Positions 17,345 through 27,116 of a DNA stretch of 64,000 nucleotides are shown here, piece by piece. The stretch covers positions 992,001 to 1,056,000 of the forward strand of contig NZ_QUOV01000001.1 of assembly GCF_003390395.1 (NCBI RefSeq), in the 5' to 3' direction. Position 1 is the first letter of the stretch; the number at the start of each line of letters is the position of its first letter. The notes under the pieces were generated by a model. It was not told where the DNA came from, did no database searches, and saw only the letters and a list, made by a program, of their open reading frames with translations. The DNA comes from Thalassotalea euphylliae. GTDB taxonomy: Bacteria > Pseudomonadota > Gammaproteobacteria > Enterobacterales > Alteromonadaceae. A program made the translations under genes and the position numbers.

Positions 17345-20300
17345 ATGGATATGTTAAGTGTTAACGGTCAATTAATCCCTTTAAGTTCAACCGATAGTGA
17401 CTTGGCCTCAGGCTACCAAGGGCATTTTGTCAAAGTTTCTTATAGCCGTGAAATTGCCGGACAAGCGGTGTTTAGCAAAGACAGGATTGATGTTAGTGCC
17501 AATGGTGAGTTTCGTTTTTTTGTCCCGCCAGCAAACCTCGTAGTTGATGAAGCCGTCACCCTTGAAGTTTACGCCCCCAATGGCGAGTTACTCGCCAAGC
17601 TCTATGTGAGCCATGGCAGTTTAAACGCCGCTAATATCAATATGATCTCGGCTGACAATAGCCAGCCATTTGAAATTAAAGTGAATCCTAAACTCGTTTC
17701 AGTGGGGGATATTAGCCCTATTGCCGAGCAAGTCATCAAAGTAAAAGGGCGGGTGGTTGATGTTTCTGGTGCTGGTAAAAACGTTGGTTTGCAAGTGCTG
17801 ATTTTTACCTCACAAGGCAGTGAAACCGCGTTTAGCATGGAATCTTTTACCGCTATCGCCGCCGCGAAAACCGATAAAAGCGGCTATTTTTATTGCTCCG
17901 TTGCCAATCAAGTAGCAAGCAGTGCCTACGGGGTAATTGCTGGTATGGAACAAGAGCCGATAGTTATTCCGCTTGATGAGAATCGCATCCCCGCTAATGT
18001 CATTTTAGTTGCTGATCTTTCCGCTTTAGATGATGAAAAAGGCTGCGGCTGTGATACGGAAGTGGAAAGTCAGCCAGATAATGCCGATCTGGTAAATTCC
18101 AGTGCATTTTCACAAGATGTGGGTGGCAAGTGTATCGACTTTACTGTGCCTAATCGTACGCTGGAAGAGTTTAGTTTTTACCAAACGGTGCGAACCACAG
18201 AGCCAGAAATTCGCGGTTTGACCATTACCGCCAGTGAAACCGATAAGGTCAGAAAGCAGTTAGAGCTTCATTCAGATCTTGCCTTTGGTGTCGTTGCAAA
18301 GCTTAAATCTTCATTTAGCTCAATGTCATTACTTAACTTTGCAGTGCAAGAAGATAGTGGTGCGGCTAAGCCTGCTCAGCCCATTAATGATAACGGTGGA
18401 GTAAAGATTGAAGGCGACAGCAAGGGCAACGGCGCTAAAGCAGAAATTGCCAACCAAATGGCGCAGCGGATATCGAAAATTCCGGCTTACACGCGCCGAA
18501 ATTATGTGCTTAATTTGGATATTGGCCAGCGGGCGCCACTGGTGTTAAACAGTGTGGATATTACCGCGCCAGATATGCGCTTTGACTATCAAGATATTAT
18601 CCAGCTGATTATTGCCCAGAATAAGCGCAAGCAAAAACTCAAAGAGCTGGAAATGAAATTGGCGGCTGCCTATTGCGGTAAAAATGGCGTACAGGAAGAG
18701 CAATCCTTCTGTGAAAAGTTAGCTGCCCACAATGCTATTGAAAGTGACAAAATAAATGCCCTACTGGCAGAGCTTGTGAAAAATGTGCAGCAAGTCAGGC
18801 TTGATGGCGACACCATGAGACACCTGCACAAAGTGCTGGTAGATATTGAAGCGCTTGCCAATGGCAATCAAGTGGATAGTAAGCAAATCAAACAAGTTGC
18901 TGCCCAGTTAGACAAAGTAATTGTACTGGTTGAAAAGCAAGCCACAGATACAGACAGTAAAGAAATTTTGCTAGCAAACTTGCGCCGAATGGCGGTTGAA
19001 TTAGCCAATAACCTCAGTAATCAAAACCTGCCGTTCGAACCTTGCCCAATAAAGCCAGTGCGAGAAACCATGGGCATTATTTGCCTAATGCAAAAGTATC
19101 AAGAAATTCGCAATTTATTGGCGAATACTCGCATCTTATCGCTGCCAGAAATTCTTGAGATTAAAGAATATTATCAAGTGTTTGTCGATAGTATCGCGGG
19201 CTTTGTCCGCTTACTTGATGAGTACTACCATTTCTATAATTCTGGCGTTAGCTTTGGCATGGAGTTAATCGATCGTTACTTTTATGAAAACTACGAAGAA
19301 ATTAAATCTACCCTGACGCATTTGCTGCGTGAAATTCAAACCAGCCAACGCTATGTATTGGCGTTAGAGCGTGCCTATATTCGCAATCACCCGGGACGTC
19401 AGGAATTGACGGTAGAAACTAGCATTGACTGGGACGAAACCCCCACCATTTATGAAAATACCACCATCGCCCATGGTCATATTCTGCATTTTAAACAGCA
19501 ATGGAAAGCGGATGGCTATTCATTAGGGGACTTACTTTATAGCTTGCCATTGGCGCCATGTCAGGAAAAACGCATTTCGATTTTAGATTGGGACAGAACT
19601 GAGCAAGCGGGTCGCGATGAGTCGACCGTTGCGACCGAAAGTTTAACCGCCAATATTGAGCGCGATCGAGATATCACCGAAATTATGAGTGCCAACCTCA
19701 ATGAAAATATGCAGGCATCATCGTCTAACCGCACTAAGTCTAGCTCTGGTGGCATTGGCGGTGGTATCGGCGGCTTTTTTAAAGGCATTGTCTTTGGCGT
19801 TGCCGGTGGTGTCGCCCATTCTGGCGCAAATTCCAGTTCAAGTGCCTCGCAGTCATCATCGCGAAACTTAGCTTCTAGCGCGCTAAATCGCTTGCAAGAT
19901 AGCACCTCACAATCGGCATCAAGCCTGAGAAGTCAGCGTAATACTGTCGTCCAAACGGTTGGCCAACAAGAGGATGTGCGGGCGCAAACTGAGGTCGTGA
20001 AAAACAACAATCATTGCCATGCCATGACAGTGGAATATTTCGAAGTACTTAAACACTATGCAGTTGAGCAGAACTTGGTGGATGTGCAGGAATGTCTATT
20101 CGTCCCTATGCCAATGAGTCATTTTGATCATCAAAAGGTGCTGCGCTGGCGCCATACTTTACAGCGTTTTATGTATGGCCGAAAATTGTTAAAAGGCTTT
20201 GATGCCATCGAGCGTATTGAAACTAACTATGTTAATGCCGACTTGCCAACTGGCAGCCATGCCGACGAAGTAATCCAAGCGTTTTCTGGCTATATGACCA

Positions 20301-21994
20301 TGTCGTTTGAGTTAGCACGGCCGTTCACCCCCGCCATCGACACCGCGCTAAAAATGGAAGAGTACGATCTAACCATCGACTTCCCTTGGTTTAACAAGAA
20401 AATGACCATCAGTTTAGAGCGCCCAGTACCACTGACGGATCAAGAAAAAGATGCGATTTTTGAAGAGCAGTACGTGCCTGATATTGTTCGTCAGTTTGTC
20501 GATACCTTGTCGGTTTATGCGGTGAGCGAGGTTGGCAGCCTGCAATTGCTCAATGTTGATTTAACCTTGCTGTCGACCTACCGCAAAGGTGTGCCATTGC
20601 GCATCGGCTTTGCCAGCGCTGGTACCGGAACAGTAACGCGTCGGCAAATTCAGCATTTGGTGGTGGCGGCCAGTACGTCAGTCAAATCAACATCAAAAAT
20701 CATTCTGCGCTCTATGGATTTAGGCTATCAAACCAAATATATGCGAGATTACATCACCCGTAATAACCGTATTAATAATGATATTTTGTTTAACCAAGGG
20801 CCATTGGGGCCATTTGTACCGCCTTATATTGCTGAACTGCTGAATATGGGGCCAACTTCAGATGCCGCACAGCTTTATACGCCGCTTAATAATCGCGAAT
20901 TATCGAATCCGCGCAAAGAAGATCAAGACGCCGCCAGTGCCTTAGTTCAGTTTTTAAATGAACATATGGAGCTGGCCCATAAGGTGATTTGGAGTAATAT
21001 CGATGCCAGTCGCCTATTTGGTTTGCTTGATGGTTACCTTGCGCCAAATAGCAGTGGTCGTAGTGTCGCCAGTGTGGTGGAAAATAAAGTGATGGGCATT
21101 GTCGGCAATAACTTAGTGCTGAAAGTGATCCCTGGTGAACGGCTCGACCCAGTATTTCGCGGCGTACAAGATTTACTGGCTTATTATCAACCCACCACAC
21201 CAATCGACCCATACCGCATTAGCGTACCAACCAAAGGTGTTTACGCTGAATCAGTGATGGGGCAATGCAATAGCTGTGAAACTATCGATGAAAGCCGTCA
21301 TTGGCGCTTTGACGAAGTGCCTTGCTGTGGTGATGCACCTGAAATTGGTGCGCTCGATACCGGTAGCCGCCGCGCTGAGCCGGGTAATTTACAAGCGAAA
21401 GACTTGCCAGAAAACCTGATCAATATTCAAACGGCCGCTGCTGCACCTGCACCCACCAGCTTAGCAGATGCCTACAAACTGCTCGGCCAAGGAGATGTGT
21501 TTAGCGATATTACTGGCCTTGAAGGTACCCAGAAAAATGCGTTGGGTGCACTGAATACAACCGCAAAACAGGCTACCGATATGGCTTCTATTTCGAAAGA
21601 CTTTGCCAGCTTGTCAGTGATGGCGAATCAAAAACGCGATGGGGCAAAACAAATCGATCAGATCAAAAAGCTGCATAAAGAAGGCTACTTAAACGATGCC
21701 GATGCGACAGAGCAAATTAAAGAAGTGCTTAAATCCTTTAATGCGGCAGCGAAAAATGTGACCCAAAGTAAAGATGAAGGCAAGGAGTCGGCTGCTGATA
21801 AAATAGCTAAGAAAGTGGTGGAAACAGGCTTAAATAAAGGCAACAAAGACGTTGAATATAAGAAAACTAAAGCTGATGGTGAAAGCGAGTCTATTAAAGT
21901 AACCAAGTGCGAGAAGAATGGGGGCAGTGGAAATAATACCGACGGTGATGGCAATAGCGGTGATAGTAATGGTGATGGAGGTAACAGTAACTAA
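17345..21994 (+). CDS. Giant uncharacterised soluble protein (1549 residues)
   Basis: No signal peptide and no clear membrane helix. The N-terminal ~225 residues are beta-rich with two carboxypeptidase-regulatory/Ig-like repeats (VFSKDRIDVSANGEFRFFVP; VKGRVVDVSGAGKNVGLQVL with DKSGYFYCSV). A CGCD knot lies near 233. Residues ~420-700 are largely helical. A core block reads DLLYSLPLAPCQEKRISILD, followed by Trp-Asp-Arg and a charged DESTVATES segment. A Gly/Ser low-complexity insert (~797-850) includes GGIGGGIGGFFKGIVFGVAGG. The next block has HYAVEQNLVDVQECLFVPMP and GFDAIERIE. A CNSCE/CCGD cluster lies near 1308-1330. The tail is Lys-rich and then Gly/Asn/Asp-rich. Similar giant proteins seem to exist in other bacteria, but I know of no assigned function. 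Divergence from the GTPase operon suggests a joint role. Confidence 0.7.
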   Translation: MDMLSVNGQLIPLSSTDSDLASGYQGHFVKVSYSREIAGQAVFSKDRIDVSANGEFRFFVPPANLVVDEAVTLEVYAPNGELLAKLYVSHGSLNAANINMISADNSQPFEIKVNPKLVSVGDISPIAEQVIKVKGRVVDVSGAGKNVGLQVLIFTSQGSETAFSMESFTAIAAAKTDKSGYFYCSVANQVASSAYGVIAGMEQEPIVIPLDENRIPANVILVADLSALDDEKGCGCDTEVESQPDNADLVNSSAFSQDVGGKCIDFTVPNRTLEEFSFYQTVRTTEPEIRGLTITASETDKVRKQLELHSDLAFGVVAKLKSSFSSMSLLNFAVQEDSGAAKPAQPINDNGGVKIEGDSKGNGAKAEIANQMAQRISKIPAYTRRNYVLNLDIGQRAPLVLNSVDITAPDMRFDYQDIIQLIIAQNKRKQKLKELEMKLAAAYCGKNGVQEEQSFCEKLAAHNAIESDKINALLAELVKNVQQVRLDGDTMRHLHKVLVDIEALANGNQVDSKQIKQVAAQLDKVIVLVEKQATDTDSKEILLANLRRMAVELANNLSNQNLPFEPCPIKPVRETMGIICLMQKYQEIRNLLANTRILSLPEILEIKEYYQVFVDSIAGFVRLLDEYYHFYNSGVSFGMELIDRYFYENYEEIKSTLTHLLREIQTSQRYVLALERAYIRNHPGRQELTVETSIDWDETPTIYENTTIAHGHILHFKQQWKADGYSLGDLLYSLPLAPCQEKRISILDWDRTEQAGRDESTVATESLTANIERDRDITEIMSANLNENMQASSSNRTKSSSGGIGGGIGGFFKGIVFGVAGGVAHSGANSSSSASQSSSRNLASSALNRLQDSTSQSASSLRSQRNTVVQTVGQQEDVRAQTEVVKNNNHCHAMTVEYFEVLKHYAVEQNLVDVQECLFVPMPMSHFDHQKVLRWRHTLQRFMYGRKLLKGFDAIERIETNYVNADLPTGSHADEVIQAFSGYMTMSFELARPFTPAIDTALKMEEYDLTIDFPWFNKKMTISLERPVPLTDQEKDAIFEEQYVPDIVRQFVDTLSVYAVSEVGSLQLLNVDLTLLSTYRKGVPLRIGFASAGTGTVTRRQIQHLVVAASTSVKSTSKIILRSMDLGYQTKYMRDYITRNNRINNDILFNQGPLGPFVPPYIAELLNMGPTSDAAQLYTPLNNRELSNPRKEDQDAASALVQFLNEHMELAHKVIWSNIDASRLFGLLDGYLAPNSSGRSVASVVENKVMGIVGNNLVLKVIPGERLDPVFRGVQDLLAYYQPTTPIDPYRISVPTKGVYAESVMGQCNSCETIDESRHWRFDEVPCCGDAPEIGALDTGSRRAEPGNLQAKDLPENLINIQTAAAAPAPTSLADAYKLLGQGDVFSDITGLEGTQKNALGALNTTAKQATDMASISKDFASLSVMANQKRDGAKQIDQIKKLHKEGYLNDADATEQIKEVLKSFNAAAKNVTQSKDEGKESAADKIAKKVVETGLNKGNKDVEYKKTKADGESESIKVTKCEKNGGSGNNTDGDGNSGDSNGDGGNSN

Positions 21995-22169
21995 TTCTCG
22001 TTAAAAGCGACGGCTATTGTTATGCGAGTTTAATTTGAATCCCCCAAATACATCACTTATTGCTATCTTTATTGCTACTTTGGGCTAGCTCAATTTAGCA
22101 AGTTCATTTGTGCCAGTGATAAGTGACGTAATCTTAAGTCTCACAAACTTTGTATAGCCAGCTGTAATG

Positions 22170-23570
22170 TTATCGGCTATGCCCGCTTACCTGCGCTATT
22201 GGTTTACCTAATTGCTCCGCTGGCAAAGTCAGTTCTAAGTTATTAGAGCTAAGTTTATTTAGGTAATTGCTTAATACTTGCCACGCCATAAGGCCGCAAA
22301 TAAGGTTACCTAAGCAAGCGCCGATAAATACGCCGGTTAAGCCATAAAGCTCAGCACCTAGCCATACCATTGGTAGGTAGCAAATAAATAATCGAACAAT
22401 GGAAATTAGTAAGCCAGTTCGCGGCAGTCCAATGGCATTGCACACTGAGATGCTTATCATGCAAACACCGAGCGGGCCATAGCTAATTGGCACCATCATT
22501 AGGTATTGCTGAACAATAGCTTGTACCCCTTGCTCATGAGTGAGTACCTGTACAAATAGATCGGCGCTGAGCCAAATCAGCAACGCAAATGCACATTGAA
22601 CAGTTACAACAAAGATTAGTGCGGTTTTTACCAGTGATTTGATATCGCGATAGTTCTTCTCACCTTTTAATCGACCGACCATTTGCGGTAGTGCCATGGT
22701 TAGCGCTAAGACCAGAATAATTAGAATATACTCTAAGCGATTCGCTAATCCCCAAGCGCCGATTGCTGAATTACCATAGCCAGCAATAATCATAGTGACA
22801 AATATTGCTGATAGCGGCGGTAAAAACTGGCTCAGCATCGCGGGCAGTGTTGTTTGCGTGATGGCTTTTACACCTTTTCGAATGACTTGAGTATTTACCG
22901 GCGACATTAAAAAATAGTTGGCGAGAATACTTCTAAAAATTACGATAAGGCCGACACCAAAAGCGATACAAGTCGCCCAAGCAGCACCAGCTAAATTCAG
23001 ATCAAGGTAAAAGATCAGTACAGGGTCGAGTATTAAGTTGATAATGCTACTTAGCACCATCACTTTTCCGGGAATCAGTGCTTGGCCAAAAGAGCGGCAA
23101 ATGCAGTAGCCTAAATGCAATAACGCGCCAAGCCAGCAGCTGAATAACCAAGGTAACCAGTAACTGCGTAGCAATGGATAAAGGGAGCTATCAGCGCCGA
23201 GTAGGCTGGCAATTGTTTCTTGATAGTACCAAAGCAGGGCACATACGATGGTGACCAGTACACTGCCTAGCCCCAAAACAATCGCTCCTAACTGGCGCGC
23301 ATAGTTTGTTTTACCCGCGCCTAATGCCGCAGACGCACAAGCGGTTGTCGCAATACCTATCCCTACTTGCAAGCCAATAATCAGTTGATAAACAGGCAAT
23401 GAATAACCAACCACCGCTAACGGCTGCTCACCTAGTTGACCAATAAATGCATTATCGATTAATTGATTACCCATAATCGCAAGCAAGCCCACTAGCATAG
23501 GCAGTGTTTGTTGCAGCAAGGCTTTAAATTGAGAAGAGGGCTGTGATATGCGAAACAAAATCATGGGCAC
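22170..23570 (-). CDS. MATE-family multidrug/solute efflux transporter
   Basis: 466 residues with twelve hydrophobic segments and MATE repeats: LPMLVGLLAIMGNQLIDNAF early, and the second half starting KAITQTTLPAMLSQFLPPL. These inner-membrane proteins export drugs or metabolites using a Na+ or H+ gradient. The frame begins at GTG 23570; an ATG at 23564 two codons later is an equally good start. It lies downstream of the oxidoreductase gene on the same strand but is separated from it by a hairpin, so it is probably a separate unit. Confidence 0.88.
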   Translation of the reverse strand: MPMILFRISQPSSQFKALLQQTLPMLVGLLAIMGNQLIDNAFIGQLGEQPLAVVGYSLPVYQLIIGLQVGIGIATTACASAALGAGKTNYARQLGAIVLGLGSVLVTIVCALLWYYQETIASLLGADSSLYPLLRSYWLPWLFSCWLGALLHLGYCICRSFGQALIPGKVMVLSSIINLILDPVLIFYLDLNLAGAAWATCIAFGVGLIVIFRSILANYFLMSPVNTQVIRKGVKAITQTTLPAMLSQFLPPLSAIFVTMIIAGYGNSAIGAWGLANRLEYILIILVLALTMALPQMVGRLKGEKNYRDIKSLVKTALIFVVTVQCAFALLIWLSADLFVQVLTHEQGVQAIVQQYLMMVPISYGPLGVCMISISVCNAIGLPRTGLLISIVRLFICYLPMVWLGAELYGLTGVFIGACLGNLICGLMAWQVLSNYLNKLSSNNLELTLPAEQLGKPIAQVSGHSR

Positions 23571-23621
23571 CTAAGTACATAAAAGGTGTAGTACCGATTC
23601 AAATACTGAATAAAAAGGGAG

Positions 23622-23652
23622 AAAGAGAGCCGCTAATAGATAGGCTCTCTTT
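23622..23652 (-). terminator. Hairpin downstream of the quinone oxidoreductase gene
   Basis: Perfect 10-bp stem AAAGAGAGCC / GGCTCTCTTT with an 11-base loop. Read on the minus strand the stem is followed by a T/C-rich tract (TTTCTCCCTTTTT). It separates the oxidoreductase gene from the MATE gene. Confidence 0.65.
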
Positions 23653-23705
23653 GTGTGTTGGTTTATTAGCGCTTATCTGCGTTTAACCATACATTTAGCC
23701 ATACG

Positions 23706-24719
23706 TTAGACAGTAACCACCACTTTACCGATTGCTTGACCACTGGCTAAGCGATCGTGGGCTTTACCGACTTGTTCAAGGGTAAATTCTTCTTTGTCTA
23801 CGATTGGTGTTAGCTTGCCTGCATCAGCAATTTCAGCCAATTTCGCTAAAATCTCACCGTGTTCTTCACGTTTGTGGTTATGTAGCATTGGAATTAACAT
23901 AAAGACCACGTGCAATGATAAGCCTTTAAAGTGAGCTAGAGTAAGGTCTAACTCAACCATAGAAACGGTAGTGGCAACATTGGCATTTAATGCCGCTGCT
24001 TCAAACGAGTTAATCAGGTTACCTGCACCGACTGAATCGAACACGGCATCAAAACCAGCGCCGTTGGTGTATTTGCTAACATAGTCAGCAACGCTTTCAG
24101 TTTTATAGTTGATCGCGGTTGCGCCTAGCTTTTCAATCAGTGCTTGTTGCGATTGTTCGCCACCCGTTGCGTAGACATCACCACCGAAATAGTTGGCAAG
24201 CTGTACGGCAATATGACCAACACCACCAGCGCCGCCGTGCACTAATACTTTTTGACCTTGGCTAACACCAGCGCGAACTAAGCCTTCATAAGCGGTAATA
24301 CCAACCAGTGGAATTGCTGCCGCTTCACGCATTGAAAGTGATTTTGGCTTGTGTGCGATAAGCTTAGCGTCGGCTAGCATAAATTCAGCTAATGCACCTT
24401 GTAGGTCGGCTAAACCGCCAGCACAACCATATACTTCATCACCAACAGCAAAGCCTGTTACACCTTCACCAACAGAGTCGATAATACCGGCAAAATCCAT
24501 CCCTAATACACCAGGTAGTGCTGGCGATAATGGCGCTAAATCTTCACCCATTTGGCGAATCATAGTGTCAACGGTATTAACGCTGGTCGCTTTAACCTTT
24601 ACCACAACGTGGCCAGCGGTTGCTTCAGGCTTTGCGAGCTCCGTCGCCGTAAATACATCACTACCGCCAAATTCGTTAATTACCATGGCCTTCATTTGGG
24701 TTGTCTTTGGTGCTGTCAT
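23706..24719 (-). CDS. NAD(P)H:quinone oxidoreductase-type MDR dehydrogenase
   Basis: 337 residues of the medium-chain dehydrogenase family. The GroES-like N-terminal half has GVLGMDFAGIIDSVGEGVTG and GDEVYGC. The Rossmann half has HGGAGGVGHIAVQLANYFG. The catalytic and structural zinc ligands of alcohol dehydrogenases are absent, as in quinone oxidoreductases (QOR) and related NADPH-dependent enzymes. It probably reduces quinones or electrophilic enones in the cytoplasm. It is divergent from a LysR regulator at 24892 (172-bp gap), which probably controls it. Confidence 0.88.
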   Translation of the reverse strand: MTAPKTTQMKAMVINEFGGSDVFTATELAKPEATAGHVVVKVKATSVNTVDTMIRQMGEDLAPLSPALPGVLGMDFAGIIDSVGEGVTGFAVGDEVYGCAGGLADLQGALAEFMLADAKLIAHKPKSLSMREAAAIPLVGITAYEGLVRAGVSQGQKVLVHGGAGGVGHIAVQLANYFGGDVYATGGEQSQQALIEKLGATAINYKTESVADYVSKYTNGAGFDAVFDSVGAGNLINSFEAAALNANVATTVSMVELDLTLAHFKGLSLHVVFMLIPMLHNHKREEHGEILAKLAEIADAGKLTPIVDKEEFTLEQVGKAHDRLASGQAIGKVVVTV

Positions 24720-24891
24720 TTTGTATTGCCTCTAGTCAGTGCTTCTGTTGTGAACAATGTCAGCCGCGAAGTGGCTGTTTCGATTAAGTGAGGAAATTAT
24801 ATTTGCAGAATCAAAACTTGATAATAGACTCTGCTATGCAATCTGTTTTAAGGTTTATTTAATAATTGGTGTTGATAGCGAGTGATGAATA

Positions 24892-25800
24892 ATGAACAAC
24901 GATCACCTCAGACTTTTTGTCCGTGTTGCCGCATTGCACAATATTAGTAAAGCAGGCAGTGAACTAAACCTTTCGCCACCTGTGGCAAGCATGCATATTA
25001 ATAAGCTGGAAGAGTCGCTCGGGGTAAAGTTAATTCACCGCACGACCCGCAAAGTCTCGTTAACAGAAGAGGGACGCGAGTTCTTACCCCATGCGGAAGA
25101 AGTGCTTAACGCAGTTGATAGTGCTAAGGCATCGGTTGGTGCTGGCAGCTTTACTCCTCAAGGCACGATTCGTGTGACCGCGCCGTCATCCTTTGGGCGT
25201 ATGCATATCGTGCCTGCGTTAAAAGCGTTTGTGAAAGCGCACCCTGAGCTGAAAGTCGATCTAAGGCAAAGTGATAGCATTGTTGATATGGTGGAGGGCG
25301 GTTTTGATATTGCCATTCGTAACGCTGCGTTGAATGATTCAACCTTAGTTGCCAGAAAGCTTGCCGCTGATAGACGCATTATTTGTGCATCGCCTGACTA
25401 TATTGAAAAGTATGGTGAACCGAGCACGCCTGCCGATTTGCTCAATCACGAGTGTATTAACCTGATTGGTATCGACCACTGGGATTTTCAAACTCCCAAT
25501 GGCATTGAAAAAATCAAAGTAAAGGGGGCGATTCGCATTGATAATGGCGAGTCGATTCGCGACGCCTGTATTGATGGTGCGGGATTGACCATTACCTCGA
25601 TTTGGTGTGCCTATAAAGCACTAGCAAAAGGTGAGTTAGTACAAGTATTGAAAGACTACCCACTAAGCTCCGATACCGCCATTTGGGCGGTTTACCCAAG
25701 CTCTCGATTACTGGCACCTAAAGTACGCGCCTTTATTGACTTCTTTATTGAGTACTATGGTGAGGTACCTTACTGGGAACATACTGATAACCAAAACTAG
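24892..25800 (+). CDS. LysR-family regulator, divergent from the oxidoreductase
   Basis: 302 residues. The winged HTH is clear: LFVRVAALHNISKAGSELNL, then SPPVASMHINKLEESLGVKL and TTRKVSLTEEG. The substrate-binding domain follows (GTIRVTAPSSFGRMHIVPAL). It belongs to the DsdA/AaeR-like CrgA group in general style. Divergent position points to control of the MDR oxidoreductase and of itself; the effector is unknown. An in-frame ATG 5 bases into a weak ribosome site is the only reasonable start. Confidence 0.9.
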   Translation: MNNDHLRLFVRVAALHNISKAGSELNLSPPVASMHINKLEESLGVKLIHRTTRKVSLTEEGREFLPHAEEVLNAVDSAKASVGAGSFTPQGTIRVTAPSSFGRMHIVPALKAFVKAHPELKVDLRQSDSIVDMVEGGFDIAIRNAALNDSTLVARKLAADRRIICASPDYIEKYGEPSTPADLLNHECINLIGIDHWDFQTPNGIEKIKVKGAIRIDNGESIRDACIDGAGLTITSIWCAYKALAKGELVQVLKDYPLSSDTAIWAVYPSSRLLAPKVRAFIDFFIEYYGEVPYWEHTDNQN

Positions 25801-25884
25801 CGATAAACATAGGCAAATAGATTAGGTATTTTGAGTACTCAAAGAAGTCTATTGGTATACATTCCAAACCAGTAAACGAGAAAA

Positions 25885-26649
25885 CTAGGGCTTATAATTC
25901 TCATCGTCATGATCTAAGACCTTGGAAATAAAGTGTTTGAGATTTGCTTTTTGATAAGGCTCCATGTTCAAGCCAATGAAGGTTAAAGAAAATATTAATA
26001 AAAACATAGATATTAGAGCTGGTTTTTTAAGCAAATAAACAGCTCGTTTTAACTTGTCTTGGAGTTTAACTCCCCATGTTTTTAGCGAAAAGGAACGTTT
26101 AAACAGTTGCTTAATATAGTTAGCGGCGCCTTGTTGTTTATATAAGTCCCTAAACAGCCCAATCATTAGGCATAAAATCACTAGCGGTAAAAGCGCTATG
26201 GTCAGGTTAATAAGCAGCGTGATAGCTGCTGGCAAGTTTTCACTAAACAGCGCTAACCTCACGGAGTGAACCCAGTCAAGGTTAGGAAGTTTGGTAAAAA
26301 GCATAAATAGCATAACCAGACAAGCAGGTAGAAAAACGACCAGAGCAAGTTGAATCGCTTGGTCGCTTAGCTTAAATAAAGTTGGCTTAACTGGCTTATT
26401 AGGCGACACTTTATCTACATTTAAATCTGACGTTTCTAGATCAGTTTTAGCATCTACTTGAAGCGATTCTGGAGTCAATTCAAATACTGCTGCAAATGCT
26501 TTTACAGATTCAAGCGAAGCGGTACCGCTTTTTTCTATTCGTTGCACGGTTCTCAAGCTTAAGCCAGTCAACTCAGCTAATTCACTTTGACTCCAGGCAC
26601 GCTTTTTTCTTTGTTCTTTTAATAATTTACTGCTTATCTTCATGTCCAT
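25885..26649 (-). CDS. XRE-type HTH regulator with membrane helices
   Basis: 254 residues from the ATG at 26649; AAGG lies 12 bases upstream, and the longer frame to 26718 adds a non-conserved head. The N-terminal HTH reads LKEQRKKRAWSQSELAELTG, then LSLRTVQRIEKSG. After a linker to about 85, three hydrophobic helices follow (about 92-115, 135-165, 205-225). This layout fits one-component membrane-bound regulators that sense a membrane or envelope signal. The target is unknown; the gene is convergent with the LysR gene. Confidence 0.75.
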   Translation of the reverse strand: MDMKISSKLLKEQRKKRAWSQSELAELTGLSLRTVQRIEKSGTASLESVKAFAAVFELTPESLQVDAKTDLETSDLNVDKVSPNKPVKPTLFKLSDQAIQLALVVFLPACLVMLFMLFTKLPNLDWVHSVRLALFSENLPAAITLLINLTIALLPLVILCLMIGLFRDLYKQQGAANYIKQLFKRSFSLKTWGVKLQDKLKRAVYLLKKPALISMFLLIFSLTFIGLNMEPYQKANLKHFISKVLDHDDENYKP

Positions 26650-27116
26650 AAATCGATACCTTGCAAGGATAGTTAAAGATATCATTCTGGCGCTTTTTAC
26701 GCCTAGGAAAAACGTCACGGTAGTGTTATCAATGCGACATCAATATGACATTGATTGAAAAATAAGCGAGTTGAGCCGGCAATTTAAGCTTTTTTGTCAA
26801 TGATTGGCTGGCGATTACCTTGATGCTTTATAAAAGCGCCTGCTTTCTTGTCTTGCCTCTAAAATAAGGCTCCCAAGCAAACCTCCATTTCAGCCGCTGA
26901 TATTAACACTGGATTAGCTAAGAATTATTATTAACAAAAAACAAATACTGTCTTCTTATGCTGATTATTTATTCATTAACTGCAATGTAATAAATTTGCC
27001 GCCATCAATTTTTCACTTATTTTTTACGGCTTTCTCATGTTGAAGCCGTTGCAGCAATTACCTAACAGAAAGTGCTTAATAGCATTTGCTTTTAGGTAAT
27101 CGATTTGGAGGCAGTA

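Noticed and set aside
19561..19905. 114-codon minus-strand frame inside the giant gene
   Set aside because: It is a reverse shadow of the Ser/Gly-rich region with no ribosome site.
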